From: Vulcanimicrobiota bacterium
Lineage (GTDB): Bacteria; Vulcanimicrobiota; Vulcanimicrobiia; Vulcanimicrobiales; Vulcanimicrobiaceae
Direction of reading: 5' to 3'
DNA length: 64,000 nt
NCBI GenBank assembly: GCA_027459645.1
Contig: DAIDHQ010000022.1
Span: forward strand, 1-64,000
Shown: positions 31,644 through 40,678 of the stretch, piece after piece
Numbering within the stretch: position 1 is the first letter of the stretch
Layout: every line of letters starts with the position of its first letter
Notes under the pieces: model-generated
Databases searched by the model: none
What the model was told of the DNA's origin: nothing
What the model saw: the letters and a program-made list of their open reading frames with translations, nothing else
Position numbers and translations under genes: made by a program

Positions 31644-32894
31644 ATGCTGTTTCGTCGACTGAATTGGAATATCGTCGGATGGTTCAAAACCGTTTCGAGG
31701 ATCTCGTATTTCGTCATGGCACTGGGTCTGGCCGCCATGATCTACCACGGCTTCCAAGGCGGCCATGGATTCCAGGCCAAGAATATGCTGCGCCTGGGCC
31801 TCTCGTTCACGGGCGGTACCGACGTCCATGTGAGCTACGTCTCGCCGACGACGACCGATGCCGTTCGCTCGGCGCTTGCGTCGCTGAACCTGTCGGACGA
31901 ACGTCTGACGACGATCAACAACGACGGCCGCAGCTTCCAATTGCAGACGAAGACGTCGTTTGCAAACAACTCTGTCCCGCTCAAACAAGCGCTCTCCAAG
32001 GCGGGCCCGTTCGATCCGAAGTCGCTCAGCATCACGGCGCTCGGGCCGTCGCTCGGCGGTGAGTATTTGCGGATGGCGCTGTGGGCGTTGCTGATCGCGC
32101 TCAGCATCCAGTTCATCTACATCGCCTTCCGATTCAATTGGAACTATATCTTCGGTCTCGTGACCGTGATCGCGCTCGTGCGCGACGCGGCGGTGATGAT
32201 CGGTATCTACGCGATCGTCAATCGGCCGGCCGACGACGCCTTCCTCGCGGCGGTGCTGACCGTCATCGGGTACTCGGTCATGGATACGATCGTCATTCTC
32301 GATCGAATCCGCGAGAACACGAAGATCATGGGCGGCGCGCCGTTCGAACACATCGTCAACGAATCGATCAAACAGACGATGACCCGTTCGGTGAATACCG
32401 TGGCGACGGTCGTCATCACGCTGGTAGCGCTGCTGATTCTGGGCGGATCGAGTCTGAAAGACTTCGCCTTCGCGCTGCTCGTCGGCATTCTCTCGGGTGC
32501 GTATCACTCGATCTTTTTCTCGGCGCCCCTCGTCGTCGTCTTCCGCAAGCGTCAGCTGGAAGCGGCTGCGCGTAAGCGTCGCGAGAGTCTCTCGGCTGCA
32601 CCCGCGTCCCGCGGCGACGCGCCGGCGGCTTCGCGCGGAGCATCGCGTGATGAGATCGTGGCAGCGCGTCGCGCGCGTCGCGAGAAGCAGAAGTCGACGC
32701 GTGCCCCGCAGACCTCGCCGCAGCGCTACAAGCGCACGAAATCGGCGACCGCGGAGATCGATCCGCTCGATGCGCAGACCAGTGGCCTGCACGACGAAGC
32801 GCTCGAAGCGGGACACGAAGAGATCACGCTCAATCTCGAAGGCTTCGACATTCCGGAGCATGTCGAGCCGGCCTCCGAACACCACGAACCCTAA
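31644..32894 (+). CDS. secF: Protein translocase subunit SecF with long C-terminal tail
   Basis: 416 residues. The SecF core (LGLSFTGGTDVHVSY; six membrane helices; TVIGYSVMDTIVILDRIREN; GGSSLKDFAFALLVGILSGAYHSIFFSAP) ends near residue 300. The remaining roughly 115 residues form a cytoplasmic tail, first basic (AARRARREKQKSTRAP) and then acidic (EAGHEEITLNLEGFDIPEH). The tail is absent from most SecF proteins. Its last 35 nt overlap the start of the helicase gene. Confidence 0.93.
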   Translation: MLFRRLNWNIVGWFKTVSRISYFVMALGLAAMIYHGFQGGHGFQAKNMLRLGLSFTGGTDVHVSYVSPTTTDAVRSALASLNLSDERLTTINNDGRSFQLQTKTSFANNSVPLKQALSKAGPFDPKSLSITALGPSLGGEYLRMALWALLIALSIQFIYIAFRFNWNYIFGLVTVIALVRDAAVMIGIYAIVNRPADDAFLAAVLTVIGYSVMDTIVILDRIRENTKIMGGAPFEHIVNESIKQTMTRSVNTVATVVITLVALLILGGSSLKDFAFALLVGILSGAYHSIFFSAPLVVVFRKRQLEAAARKRRESLSAAPASRGDAPAASRGASRDEIVAARRARREKQKSTRAPQTSPQRYKRTKSATAEIDPLDAQTSGLHDEALEAGHEEITLNLEGFDIPEHVEPASEHHEP

Positions 32895-34890
32895 GTCGCG
32901 TTCGAAACGACCGCTTCCGCCGCCGACCGCGTCGGAGGCGGCGTTCGAACGGGCCTTTGCCGCGTTACGCGGCGAATCTGTCACCCTGAGCTCCGATGTC
33001 ACCCTGAGCTTATCGAAGGGAAACCTGCACGCCTTCGTCGAGCGCGCATTCGCGAACGCACCCGAATGGTCGCGCGACCGCTATGCCAGCATCGGTGAGG
33101 CATCGCATTTCTATACGAAGCTCAAAGGCGTGTCGTTCGAAGGGCGCCAGGACACGATCGCCGGCATGCGCGTCGGCAGCGAACTCGAGCTTCGGCGCCA
33201 ACCCGATAACCCGTACGACGCCAATGCCGTGGCCGCATTCTTTGGCGCGCTTCAACTGGGGTTCGTCAGCAAGGAAATTGCGAAACACGTCGCGCCCGTG
33301 ATGGACGGCGGCGTGCGTTATCGCGCTCGCGTCGAGTCCCTGACGGGCGGATCGGACGGAAAAAACCGCGGCGTCAACGTGTACGTCTGGCGCGACGCCG
33401 AGGCATCGCTTGCAGCACGCGTCGCCGACAGTGCCGTTCGCCGCGAGCGCGCGAGCCATGCCGGCGTCGAAAACGCGGTGCGCGATGCGTTGATCGGCGA
33501 GAACCGTCCGCACGCAGCGCAGCTTGCGGTGCTCGAACGCGTCGAAGCCGGAAACAACACGCTCGCCGTTCTTGGGACCGGACGCGGAAAATCGTTTTGC
33601 TTTCAGCTCCCGGCCGTCGTGCGTGCCCTCCAATCCGGTGCGAAGACGCTCGTCATCTACCCGCTGCGAGCGCTTGCGAACGATCAGTTCGATGCGCTCA
33701 CGCGCAAGCTCGACCCGTTCGGATTGCGGATTCATCGCGCGAACGGATCGATCGGTCCCGACGAGCGCGACGAGCTCTTCGAAGCTCTCAAGAGCGGCAC
33801 GTGGGATCTGATCCTTGCCACGCCGGAATTTCTCGAGTTTCACCGCGACGCATTTACCGGCGTCAGCGCGCCGCAACTCGTCGTCGTCGACGAAGCCCAC
33901 CATCTTTTTGAATCCAAGCACCGTGCCGCGTACGGCCGTCTTGGAGAGACGATTGCGTCGCTGAAGCAACCGCAAGTGCTCGCGCTAACGGCCACCGCAA
34001 ACGACGATGCGTTCGCCCAGATCGTGCGCGACCTGCGGATCGGTGCGTGGGTCATCGACCCGACGGTCCGTGAAAACCTCGCGGTCGTCGACGCGCGCGG
34101 AACCAAAGACAAGCAAGGGTACTTGGAGTCGCTTTTCGCGGCGCGCGAGAAGGGCATCGTCTATTGCAACTCGCGCACCGAAGCGGCAAAAGTTGCGGGG
34201 GCGCTTCGTAAGAAGCTCGGCGACACGGTGATGTTCTATCACGCCGGCATGCCCACGCCCGAGCGCCACGAGGTCGAGCGTCTCTTTCGCGCGGGCGAAC
34301 TGCAGGTCGTCGTCGCGACCTCCGCGTTCGGCGAGGGCATCGATCTTCCCGACGTGCGGCACGTCGTGCTCTACCATCTGAATTTCGACTTCACGGAGTT
34401 CAATCAGCAATCGGGACGAGCCGGACGCGACGGGGCGCAGGCATGCATCCATCTGCTCTTCGGCGACCCCGATCGCCGCCTGAACGAGTTCATTATCGAC
34501 CGCGACGCGCCGACGCTCGGGGCGCTGAGAGCCATCTACAAAGGCGTACGCGGACTGGCGCGCGATGGCGTGCTGCGCATGAACTTTACCGACATCGCAC
34601 GCACGCTCGATATCGATAAAGTGAGCGATCGCAGCGTCAGCCGCGCGCTGCGCATCTTCGAAGACGAGGGGTTAGTCGAAGTCGCCGAAGACGACGACGG
34701 GCGCTACGTCCGCTTCTTGCCGGTCGAGCACAAGATCGATCTCACGCAAAACGAACGGTATGCCGAAGGTGAGGCCGAACGCGAGAGCTTCAAACGCTTC
34801 TGCGATCTGGTCCTCAACGCAAAAGCCGACGCGCTCGAACGCATCATCAATCGGCCGATCTATCCTGGCCGCGTCGAATTGATTCGCTGA
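32860..34890 (+). CDS. HIRAN domain-RecQ-like superfamily 2 DNA helicase
   Basis: 676 residues from ATG 32860. Residues about 95-190 form a HIRAN domain (KGVSFEGRQDTIAGMRVGSELELRRQPDNPYDANAVAAF with LGFVSKEIAKHVAP), a module that recognises 3' DNA ends. The RecQ-type core follows: Walker A GTGRGKS near 238, DEAH at 344-347, ALTATAN, and motifs V/VI ATSAFGEGIDLPDVRHVVLY with QQSGRAGRDG. A winged-helix-like tail ends the protein. No RQC zinc cysteines or HRDC domain are evident. Residues about 40-54 (SVTLSSDVTLSLSKG) are the translation of the 23-bp repeat, inserted into the N-terminal linker. Confidence 0.85.
   Translation: MSSRPPNTTNPKSRSKRPLPPPTASEAAFERAFAALRGESVTLSSDVTLSLSKGNLHAFVERAFANAPEWSRDRYASIGEASHFYTKLKGVSFEGRQDTIAGMRVGSELELRRQPDNPYDANAVAAFFGALQLGFVSKEIAKHVAPVMDGGVRYRARVESLTGGSDGKNRGVNVYVWRDAEASLAARVADSAVRRERASHAGVENAVRDALIGENRPHAAQLAVLERVEAGNNTLAVLGTGRGKSFCFQLPAVVRALQSGAKTLVIYPLRALANDQFDALTRKLDPFGLRIHRANGSIGPDERDELFEALKSGTWDLILATPEFLEFHRDAFTGVSAPQLVVVDEAHHLFESKHRAAYGRLGETIASLKQPQVLALTATANDDAFAQIVRDLRIGAWVIDPTVRENLAVVDARGTKDKQGYLESLFAAREKGIVYCNSRTEAAKVAGALRKKLGDTVMFYHAGMPTPERHEVERLFRAGELQVVVATSAFGEGIDLPDVRHVVLYHLNFDFTEFNQQSGRAGRDGAQACIHLLFGDPDRRLNEFIIDRDAPTLGALRAIYKGVRGLARDGVLRMNFTDIARTLDIDKVSDRSVSRALRIFEDEGLVEVAEDDDGRYVRFLPVEHKIDLTQNERYAEGEAERESFKRFCDLVLNAKADALERIINRPIYPGRVELIR
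32979..33019 (-). repeat. Tandem partial and full copy of 23-bp repeat inside coding sequence
   Basis: TGTCACCCTGAGCT occurs at 32979-32992 and again at 32997-33010; the second copy continues to TATCGAAGG (33019). It is the reverse complement of the metF-end repeat and keeps the helicase frame open. Confidence 0.6.
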
Positions 34891-35429
34891 TGGCACCCCG
34901 CCCGGCAGCCGTGGTCCTCGCGATCTTTGCGGCGCCCCCGCACGGCGTGATCTTTCTCGAACGCGCCGCCCACCTTCGCCACCACGCGGGTCAGATCGGT
35001 CTACCCGGAGGCGGTGCCGATCGCGAAGACGATGGGGATCTGCAGAAAACCGCCTTGCGCGAAATGCACGAAGAGGTCGGCATCGCTCCGGAACGCGTAC
35101 GCTTCGTATGGGCGCTTCCAACGGTGCATCCGCGCGTCAGCAACTTTCTCGTGACCCCGTTCGTAGTCGTCGTGCAGCCCGGACCGCTCGTGATCGATTC
35201 CAACGAAACGGCGGCGGTGTTTTTCGTGCCGCTGCACACGCTGCTCGAAGGCGTGCACGACGGCGTCATGGACCTGGGAACGATTCAAATCCAAACGACG
35301 CTTCTCGATTACGACGGCCGGCGCATTTGGGGGCTGACCGGCCACGTGCTGCGGATGTTCGTCGACGAATGGTCGAACGAGGGATCGCAGATGCGCGCGC
35401 GGATCGAAGCCGAACTCACCCCCGGCTGA
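34890..35429 (+). CDS. Nudix hydrolase, CoA diphosphatase (NudL) type
   Basis: 179 residues. The UPF0035-plus-Nudix signature LPGGGADREDDGDLQKTALREMHEEVGI is that of CoA-pyrophosphohydrolases, which split CoA to phosphopantetheine and 3',5'-ADP. The catalytic REMHEEVGI is intact. The ATG shares its A with the helicase TGA (TGATG). The 3' end overlaps the convergent kinase gene by 14 nt. Confidence 0.88.
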   Translation: MAPRPAAVVLAIFAAPPHGVIFLERAAHLRHHAGQIGLPGGGADREDDGDLQKTALREMHEEVGIAPERVRFVWALPTVHPRVSNFLVTPFVVVVQPGPLVIDSNETAAVFFVPLHTLLEGVHDGVMDLGTIQIQTTLLDYDGRRIWGLTGHVLRMFVDEWSNEGSQMRARIEAELTPG

Positions 35430-36465
35430 GAAACGTTGCGACGCCGATCAGGCCGTTCGCTTGATCTCCAAACGGCGCGAAGCGCGCGTCGTGCGTTTGC
35501 GCCGCGTCATAGCGCTTGTAGATCTGCTGCAAGATCGCCGCGAAGCGGAAGATGTTGAAGATGTGATACCAGCGGACGTGCGATACATCGAAGCCGGTGA
35601 GTTCCGCATAGCGCGCGACGAGTTGGGCGCGCGCCGGAAATCCGTCGCGCCAGCTCGGCATGCCCCACGCGCGAAAAGCCGGCGGGTCCTGCGCTTCCGG
35701 CCAGAGCGCGAGCACGTAGCCAAGGTCCATCAGCGGATCGCCGTAGGTGCACATGTCCCAGTCGAGCACGGCCGTGATGCGAGCCGGTTCCTCACGATCG
35801 AGCAACATATTGTCGAGTTTAAAATCGTTGTGGACCAATGTTGCAGCTTGCGACGGCGGTAGCGCTTCGCGCAGCCACTGCACGAGCGACGCAGCATCCA
35901 CGCTCTTCGACGTGCGCGCGGCATCCCAGCGCTGCGCCCAGCCGTCCAACTGGCGTGCGACGTACCCTTCGGGTTTGCCGAGCCCGGAAAGGCCGGCCGG
36001 CGCGACGTCGACGCCGTGCAAGTCCGCAAGAGCTCGCACGAACGTCTCGCTCAAACGCGCTGCAAACGTCGAGTCGCCGTGGAAGCGTTCGGGGAGATCG
36101 CGCCGGATCGCCACGCCGTGCTTGCGTTCTTCGACAACGAAATCGGCGCCGATCACGTGAGGATCCGTGCAGAGTAGATAGGCCCGTGGCGCAAGCGGAT
36201 AATACCGGTATAGCTTAGAGAGAACGGCGTGCTCCCGGCGCATGTCGTGCGCGTGCGGGGCAACCGGTCCGAGCGGTGGGCGACGCAAGACGTATTCAGC
36301 GTTCCCAAAGCGCAAGAGATACGTCAGATTCGCGTGGCCACCGCCGAATTGTCGCACTTCGAGCGGCCCTTCGACCGATAGATGCTCGCGCAAATAGGGC
36401 TCGAGAAGCGCGAGATCGAGGCGTTCCTCACTTCGAACGTCGATGACTTCAGGGTCGTCGTTCAT
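35416..36465 (-). CDS. APH-family phosphotransferase (ACAD10/11- or LvaA-like kinase)
   Basis: 349 residues with a protein-kinase-like fold: nucleotide loop QFGGGHANLTYLLRF, then VVEERKHGVAIRRDLPERF, catalytic loop LVHNDFKLDNMLLD and metal-binding VLDWDMCTYGDPLMDLGY. This is the APH subgroup found fused to acyl-CoA dehydrogenase in animal ACAD10/11 and as LvaA in Pseudomonas levulinate catabolism, where it phosphorylates the 4-hydroxyl of a 4-hydroxyacyl-CoA. The start overlaps the phosphatase stop (ATGA). Last gene of a three-gene operon with a matching ACAD. Specificity is inferred. Confidence 0.85.
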   Translation of the reverse strand: MNDDPEVIDVRSEERLDLALLEPYLREHLSVEGPLEVRQFGGGHANLTYLLRFGNAEYVLRRPPLGPVAPHAHDMRREHAVLSKLYRYYPLAPRAYLLCTDPHVIGADFVVEERKHGVAIRRDLPERFHGDSTFAARLSETFVRALADLHGVDVAPAGLSGLGKPEGYVARQLDGWAQRWDAARTSKSVDAASLVQWLREALPPSQAATLVHNDFKLDNMLLDREEPARITAVLDWDMCTYGDPLMDLGYVLALWPEAQDPPAFRAWGMPSWRDGFPARAQLVARYAELTGFDVSHVRWYHIFNIFRFAAILQQIYKRYDAAQTHDARFAPFGDQANGLIGVATFLSRG

Positions 36466-37082
36466 GCCGGCCGTTCCAGATGCGCGGTGTCGTTGAGCGT
36501 TACGACGAGGCGTCGATCGTCGCGCGCGCGGATCGTGGTGATCGACGTGTTGCCCGCCGGGAAGAAGAAGTCGGCGCGCAGATCGAACAAATGCGCGACG
36601 TACGCATTAATGGCGCCGGCATGGCTAACCACGGCAACGCGAGCGCCGGGATGCGCTTGCACGATGTCGTGAATCGCCGCGGTCATGCGCGCACGGATCT
36701 GCGCGGACGGCTCCGTTCCGGGAAGGTGCGACCATCCGCCGTGTTCGATCGCGATATCGGCAAGATCGCTCAATGAAACGGCGCCGATGCCCGCGATTTC
36801 GACTTCGCGCAAACGCGAATCGTCGCGTATCGCATGCCCGAGGGGACGCGCGATTGCCTGGGCCGTTTGCATCGTGCGTTTGAGGGGGCTCGAATATATC
36901 GCGGAGATGCCGCGCATCGCCATTCGCGCGGCGAGCCGCTCCGCCTGGGCCCGTCCGCGCTCGGAGAGCGGAAGATCGATGTCGCGGACCTCGGCCGTTA
37001 CCGTTTCGGCGGGGTGGTCGGCATCCGCGTGCCGGATGAGCAAGAGTTCCGTGGCGCCATGCGCGATGCGGAAATCACGCAT
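36462..37082 (-). CDS. Histidine phosphatase (phosphoglycerate mutase-like)
   Basis: 206 residues. The phosphohistidine motif is [12 protein letters not shown] (RHA instead of RHG), with [18 protein letters not shown] and the second histidine in [14 protein letters not shown]. The superfamily removes phosphate from sugars, nucleotides or small phosphoesters. It sits between the ACAD and APH-kinase genes with overlaps of 8 and 4 nt, so a role on a phosphorylated acyl intermediate or as a salvage step is conceivable. The longer frame to 37598 is an artefact of reading into the ACAD gene. Confidence 0.88.
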   Translation of the reverse strand: MRDFRIAHGATELLLIRHADADHPAETVTAEVRDIDLPLSERGRAQAERLAARMAMRGISAIYSSPLKRTMQTAQAIARPLGHAIRDDSRLREVEIAGIGAVSLSDLADIAIEHGGWSHLPGTEPSAQIRARMTAAIHDIVQAHPGARVAVVSHAGAINAYVAHLFDLRADFFFPAGNTSITTIRARDDRRLVVTLNDTAHLERPA

Positions 37083-38265
37083 CGTATTTTCTGAGCTCCG
37101 CTTTTGCAATCGAGCGAAGGTGAACTTCGTCGGGACCGTCGGCGATTCGCAACGAACGCGCCGCGATCCACGCGTGAGCGAGGCCGGTGTCGTCGAGAAG
37201 ACCCTCGGCACCGAATGCTTGAATCGCGCGATCGACCACGTGTTGAGCCATTGCGGGAGCCGCAACTTTTGCCATCGCAATGGCGGCTGCGGCGCGCTTG
37301 TTTCCCAGCGCGTCGAGTTGCTCGGCAGCGCCATAGACCAGATGACGCGTTGCATTGATCTCGATCCGCGAGCGGGCGATCCATTCGCGCACGACGCCTT
37401 GATCGGCGAGCGGACGTCCGAATGCGACGCGGTCGCGAACGCGTACGCACATCGCGCGCAAGACCCGCTCCGCGAGACCGAGCAATCGCAAGCAGTGATG
37501 AAGGCGTCCGGGACCCAATCGTCCCTGAGCGATTTCGAAACCACGGCCTTCCCCGAGAAGCATCTGATCTGCGGGTACGCGCACGTTTTCGAACGCAATC
37601 TCGGCGTGACCGAAAGGCGCGTCGTCGTAGCCGAAGACCGAGAGGTTACGCACGATCCGTACGCCGGGTGTATCGATCGGCACGAGAATCATCGATTGCT
37701 GAAGATGAGTGGGGGCGCCGGGGTTCGATTTTCCCATGAAAATCAATATCCGCGCGTGCGGATGGAGCGCGCCCGTCGTCCACCATTTACGTCCGTTCAA
37801 GACGTACGAGTCGCCGTCGCGCACGATCGAAGCGGAGATGTTGGTTGCATCCGATGACGCCACGCCCGGTTCGGTCATCGCGAAGCCGCTACGAATCGTG
37901 CCGTCGAGGAGCGGCCGTAACCAGCGCTCGCGCTGTTCCGGGGAGCCATATCGCGCCAATACTTCCATGTTGCCCGTGTCGGGAGCGTTGCAGTTGCACG
38001 CTTCGGGCGCGATCGGCGAGGTTCCCAACAGTTCGCAAAGCGGCGCGTATTCGCGATTGGTAAGACCCGCCCCGTACTCGCGCTCGGGCAAGAAGAGGTT
38101 CCACAAGCCCTCGGAGCGCGCTCGGGCTTTGAGTTCTTCCATGACGGGCGGTTGCGCGAATTCCTTCCCCGCGGTTCGCACCCCGTCGAAATACGCAGCT
38201 TCGTTCGGATACACGTGCTCGCGTACGAACGTCGAAAGCCGTTCCAGTAGCGGTTGAGGCGACAT
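37075..38265 (-). CDS. Acyl-CoA dehydrogenase, ACAD10/11-like
   Basis: 396 residues. Family motifs are [18 protein letters not shown] (FAD and substrate binding), [32 protein letters not shown], and [40 protein letters not shown]. The GPGRLHHC and DGPDEVH forms are those of the ACAD10/11 (and LvaC) subgroup, which acts on phosphorylated 4-hydroxyacyl-CoA rather than simple beta-oxidation. It is first in an operon with a histidine phosphatase and an APH kinase, and is divergent from a LysR gene. Confidence 0.92.
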   Translation of the reverse strand: MSPQPLLERLSTFVREHVYPNEAAYFDGVRTAGKEFAQPPVMEELKARARSEGLWNLFLPEREYGAGLTNREYAPLCELLGTSPIAPEACNCNAPDTGNMEVLARYGSPEQRERWLRPLLDGTIRSGFAMTEPGVASSDATNISASIVRDGDSYVLNGRKWWTTGALHPHARILIFMGKSNPGAPTHLQQSMILVPIDTPGVRIVRNLSVFGYDDAPFGHAEIAFENVRVPADQMLLGEGRGFEIAQGRLGPGRLHHCLRLLGLAERVLRAMCVRVRDRVAFGRPLADQGVVREWIARSRIEINATRHLVYGAAEQLDALGNKRAAAAIAMAKVAAPAMAQHVVDRAIQAFGAEGLLDDTGLAHAWIAARSLRIADGPDEVHLRSIAKAELRKYDA

Positions 38266-38310
38266 CGTTCTCCTTTTGCGCTCGCTCGCCGAGCAAGCAA
38301 TATAACGCTT

Positions 38311-38333
38311 GTTGCGATTATAGCAATAATTGC
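38311..38333. promoter_or_regulatory. Candidate LysR operator between divergent genes
   Basis: The AT-rich 163-bp space between the ACAD start and the LysR start contains GCAATAATTGC (38323-38333), a perfect palindrome, next to a half-like TTGCGATTATAG. This is the place and style of a LysR binding region (T-N11-A type) controlling both directions. Not proven. Confidence 0.4.
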
Positions 38334-38428
38334 CTTTAAATCACTACATTTTTCCGATTCTTTTGTGCTGTCGGCGAATCGTTTGCTCCAAAAGACTTGC
38401 CTGGCGTTTTGTGGTATTTCGTACGTTA

Positions 38429-39358
38429 ATGCCTCTACGCCGAGACCTACCTTCTCTCAACGCACTTGCGGCTGTAGAAGCCGCCGTCCGGTTTGGTAAC
38501 TTCTCTCAAGCGGCGCGCGAACTTGACGTTGCTGCGTCGGCCGTTAGCCGGCATATCGCGCAAGTCGAGCAGTGGAGTGGACTGCGATTATTCGAACGCC
38601 GCGGAAGACACGTATTCGTAACGGCTGAGGGCGCCGCGATCGCCGAATCAGTTCGAGCCGGATTCGACAATATCGCGCGTACCATCGAGCGTTTGCAGCG
38701 CGAGCGAAACGGGCGAACCCTTACGATTGCTTGCAGCTTCGATGTCGGCACCGCCTGGCTGATGCCGCGGTACGGTGCATTACGACAGCGATTTCCCGAT
38801 GCGGACATCCGTATCGTCACCGCAAGCGCGCTCACCTACGCGGAATTCGATACGCCGGAGATCGATCTCTCGATTCGATTCGGTGACGGAAAATGGGCGA
38901 ATTACCAGGCCGAGATGCTCTACCGGGAGCGCGCCTATCCCGCCGCGTCGAGAGCGTACGTATCGAAGCACTCGGAGTTGCAGAAAGCGGACGCGGCGGA
39001 AGCGCTGCAGTCGCACAGGTTGCTGGATCTGGATAACGGCCGGCTGTCGGGATTGAGCTGGCGCCGCTGGCTCTTCGAATTCGGCTGCACCGCAAAACAC
39101 TCGCAACTCGCGAAATTTCCGAGTCACATGATGCTGACGCAAGCGGCGCTTCGCGGTGAGGGCGTGGCGTTGTTCTGGCACGGGATTCACGACGATCTCT
39201 TCGCCGGGGGCGACCTGGTTCGGGTCGGAGCGCAGAGCGTCGAAACAAACGCCGGGTTCTTCCTTGTCGCACGAGCCCTCGAACGGCAACCCGTTCAGGG
39301 GCTCGTCGACTTTTTTCTGAAGAGCAGGGCCGAGACGCACGAACTGCTGGTGCTGTAG
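38429..39358 (+). CDS. LysR-family transcriptional regulator (GcvA-like)
   Basis: 309 residues from ATG 38429. N-terminal winged HTH: LPSLNALAAVEAAVRFGNFSQAARELDVAASAVSRHIAQVE, followed by a periplasmic-binding-protein-like effector domain (TIACSFDVGTAWLMPRYGALRQRFPDADIRI). The LPSLNALxAFEAA opening is typical of the GcvA/AmpR branch. Divergent orientation suggests it controls the ACAD-phosphatase-kinase operon. The frame from 38330 is rejected because its first 33 codons are AT-rich and non-conserved. Confidence 0.92.
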   Translation: MPLRRDLPSLNALAAVEAAVRFGNFSQAARELDVAASAVSRHIAQVEQWSGLRLFERRGRHVFVTAEGAAIAESVRAGFDNIARTIERLQRERNGRTLTIACSFDVGTAWLMPRYGALRQRFPDADIRIVTASALTYAEFDTPEIDLSIRFGDGKWANYQAEMLYRERAYPAASRAYVSKHSELQKADAAEALQSHRLLDLDNGRLSGLSWRRWLFEFGCTAKHSQLAKFPSHMMLTQAALRGEGVALFWHGIHDDLFAGGDLVRVGAQSVETNAGFFLVARALERQPVQGLVDFFLKSRAETHELLVL

Positions 39359-39394
39359 GGTGTTCTGGCGTCGGCGCACCGCATTCGGTTGCGA

Positions 39395-40600
39395 TCAGGC
39401 GATGACGCGTTCGGCGCGAGCGGCGTCGGTCGCGTCGAAGAAGCGATTGTCGGTTTCGCTTACGCGTGGCGCCCACGGATCGATCTGTTTTGCATTGACG
39501 GGGGCGTGCACGGTCGGACCGGCGGCATCGCGGTAATTCGAGCCGCCGAAGGGTGCGAAGGACCGGCTTTCCGCGTGGGCTAGCACGAGTGAGGAGACTG
39601 CCCCTGCCGCCGTTTTGGCGTCGTCGCGAAGCCGCTGATCCAGTCGCCCGTCGGAAGCGATCGTATCGTAGAGCGCGATCGCGGGACGATCGGCGTGCCA
39701 CGGCATGTCGGGCGTTGCATCGGGAAAGCGAACCATCCCTTGGACCGATTTGGTGTCGCTGCGAAGGGCCGCGACTTCCGCGCGGTTGCCGGAGGTTTGC
39801 GCGATGTCGTCGTTGAGCGATTTTACCGCGTGCTCCATCGCGGCGATTTTTGACGAATTGAGATCGAGCACGTCGAAGGCTGCAGCGGGAGAGAACGAAC
39901 CAATCCCCGGCACGCCGTAACGTGCGTGCATCACGTCCTTTACGATGCCTTTTGCAAGGGCGTTCGCGTCGCCCGTATTCCGGGCGATGGCTTCGGCAAC
40001 CGTGCTCGGGACGCCGGGAGAAACCATCGTCTCCGGGGATGCGGCCAGGAAGCGAACCCCGTCGTGCGAGAGCGCGTCGGCGAATCCCAGCGTCGACATC
40101 AAGCATTGATTGGCAACGACGCCGTCCACGTTGCGCTGCGCGTCTTCGGGATGCTCTTTTGCGTGCATGGCTTCGCCTTGCGCGATCGCATCGGCGATCT
40201 TTTGCATCGGCATGACGCCGCCGTACGTATCGGCCTCCAGGCCGCCTCCATCGCCTGCACCGTGATCGACGAGATCGATCCACGTTTGCTTCGCGCCCGA
40301 TTTCTCGGCGCTGTCGAGCGTACGCGCGACGAAGCTTGCGAGATTGTCGGGTGAGGCCATGTCGTCGGGAATGCGATCCGCGCGGGCCCCGCCGACGCTG
40401 CCGTCGGCAATCGTATAGCGTTGGGTTCCGCGTCCGTCGGTGTTTTCGACGCTGAACTGAATCGAGCCGTCTTTCGCGCTGACATCGCGCGCTTGCGTGA
40501 GTACCGCCGCTTGCGAAGCGTCGAGATTGTTGTCGCCGTCGCGATAGATGCCGAATTCAAGATTGCGCGGATGCGCCGGCGTAAGGGTGGTTGGTTGCAC
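39395..40600 (-). CDS. Clostripain-like (C11 family) cysteine peptidase
   Basis: 401 residues. The C11 pattern is present: IYRDGDNNLDASQ near the N-terminus, then the His of the dyad in LVDHGAGDGGG (H113) and the Cys in VVANQCLMS (C166), matching the YxDGDNNLE / SHGGG / DxCLMG layout of clostripain. No signal peptide is seen, and the protein starts directly after AGGAGG at GTG 40600. The C-terminal 150 residues are helical and not recognised. The arginine-binding acidic residue of clostripain cannot be placed with confidence. Confidence 0.7.
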   Translation of the reverse strand: MQPTTLTPAHPRNLEFGIYRDGDNNLDASQAAVLTQARDVSAKDGSIQFSVENTDGRGTQRYTIADGSVGGARADRIPDDMASPDNLASFVARTLDSAEKSGAKQTWIDLVDHGAGDGGGLEADTYGGVMPMQKIADAIAQGEAMHAKEHPEDAQRNVDGVVANQCLMSTLGFADALSHDGVRFLAASPETMVSPGVPSTVAEAIARNTGDANALAKGIVKDVMHARYGVPGIGSFSPAAAFDVLDLNSSKIAAMEHAVKSLNDDIAQTSGNRAEVAALRSDTKSVQGMVRFPDATPDMPWHADRPAIALYDTIASDGRLDQRLRDDAKTAAGAVSSLVLAHAESRSFAPFGGSNYRDAAGPTVHAPVNAKQIDPWAPRVSETDNRFFDATDAARAERVIA

Positions 40601-40650
40601 GAAGGCCCTCCTGACAGAAGTGTTGTCAGGTACCTACTGCGACAGAACGA

Positions 40651-40671
40651 GGCCGCGACAAGAGCGCGGCC
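40651..40671. terminator. GC-rich hairpin between peptidase and hydrolase genes
   Basis: GGCCGCG and CGCGGCC pair over 7 bp with a 7-nt loop, 7 nt beyond the hydrolase stop (read on the minus strand). No T-run follows; probably an mRNA end structure for the two hydrolase genes. Confidence 0.35.
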
Positions 40672-40678
40672 GCAACTG

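Noticed and set aside
37083-37598. Extension of the histidine phosphatase upstream to 37598
   Set aside because: That stretch is the +1 shadow of the acyl-CoA dehydrogenase; the phosphatase begins at 37082 with MRDFRIAHG.
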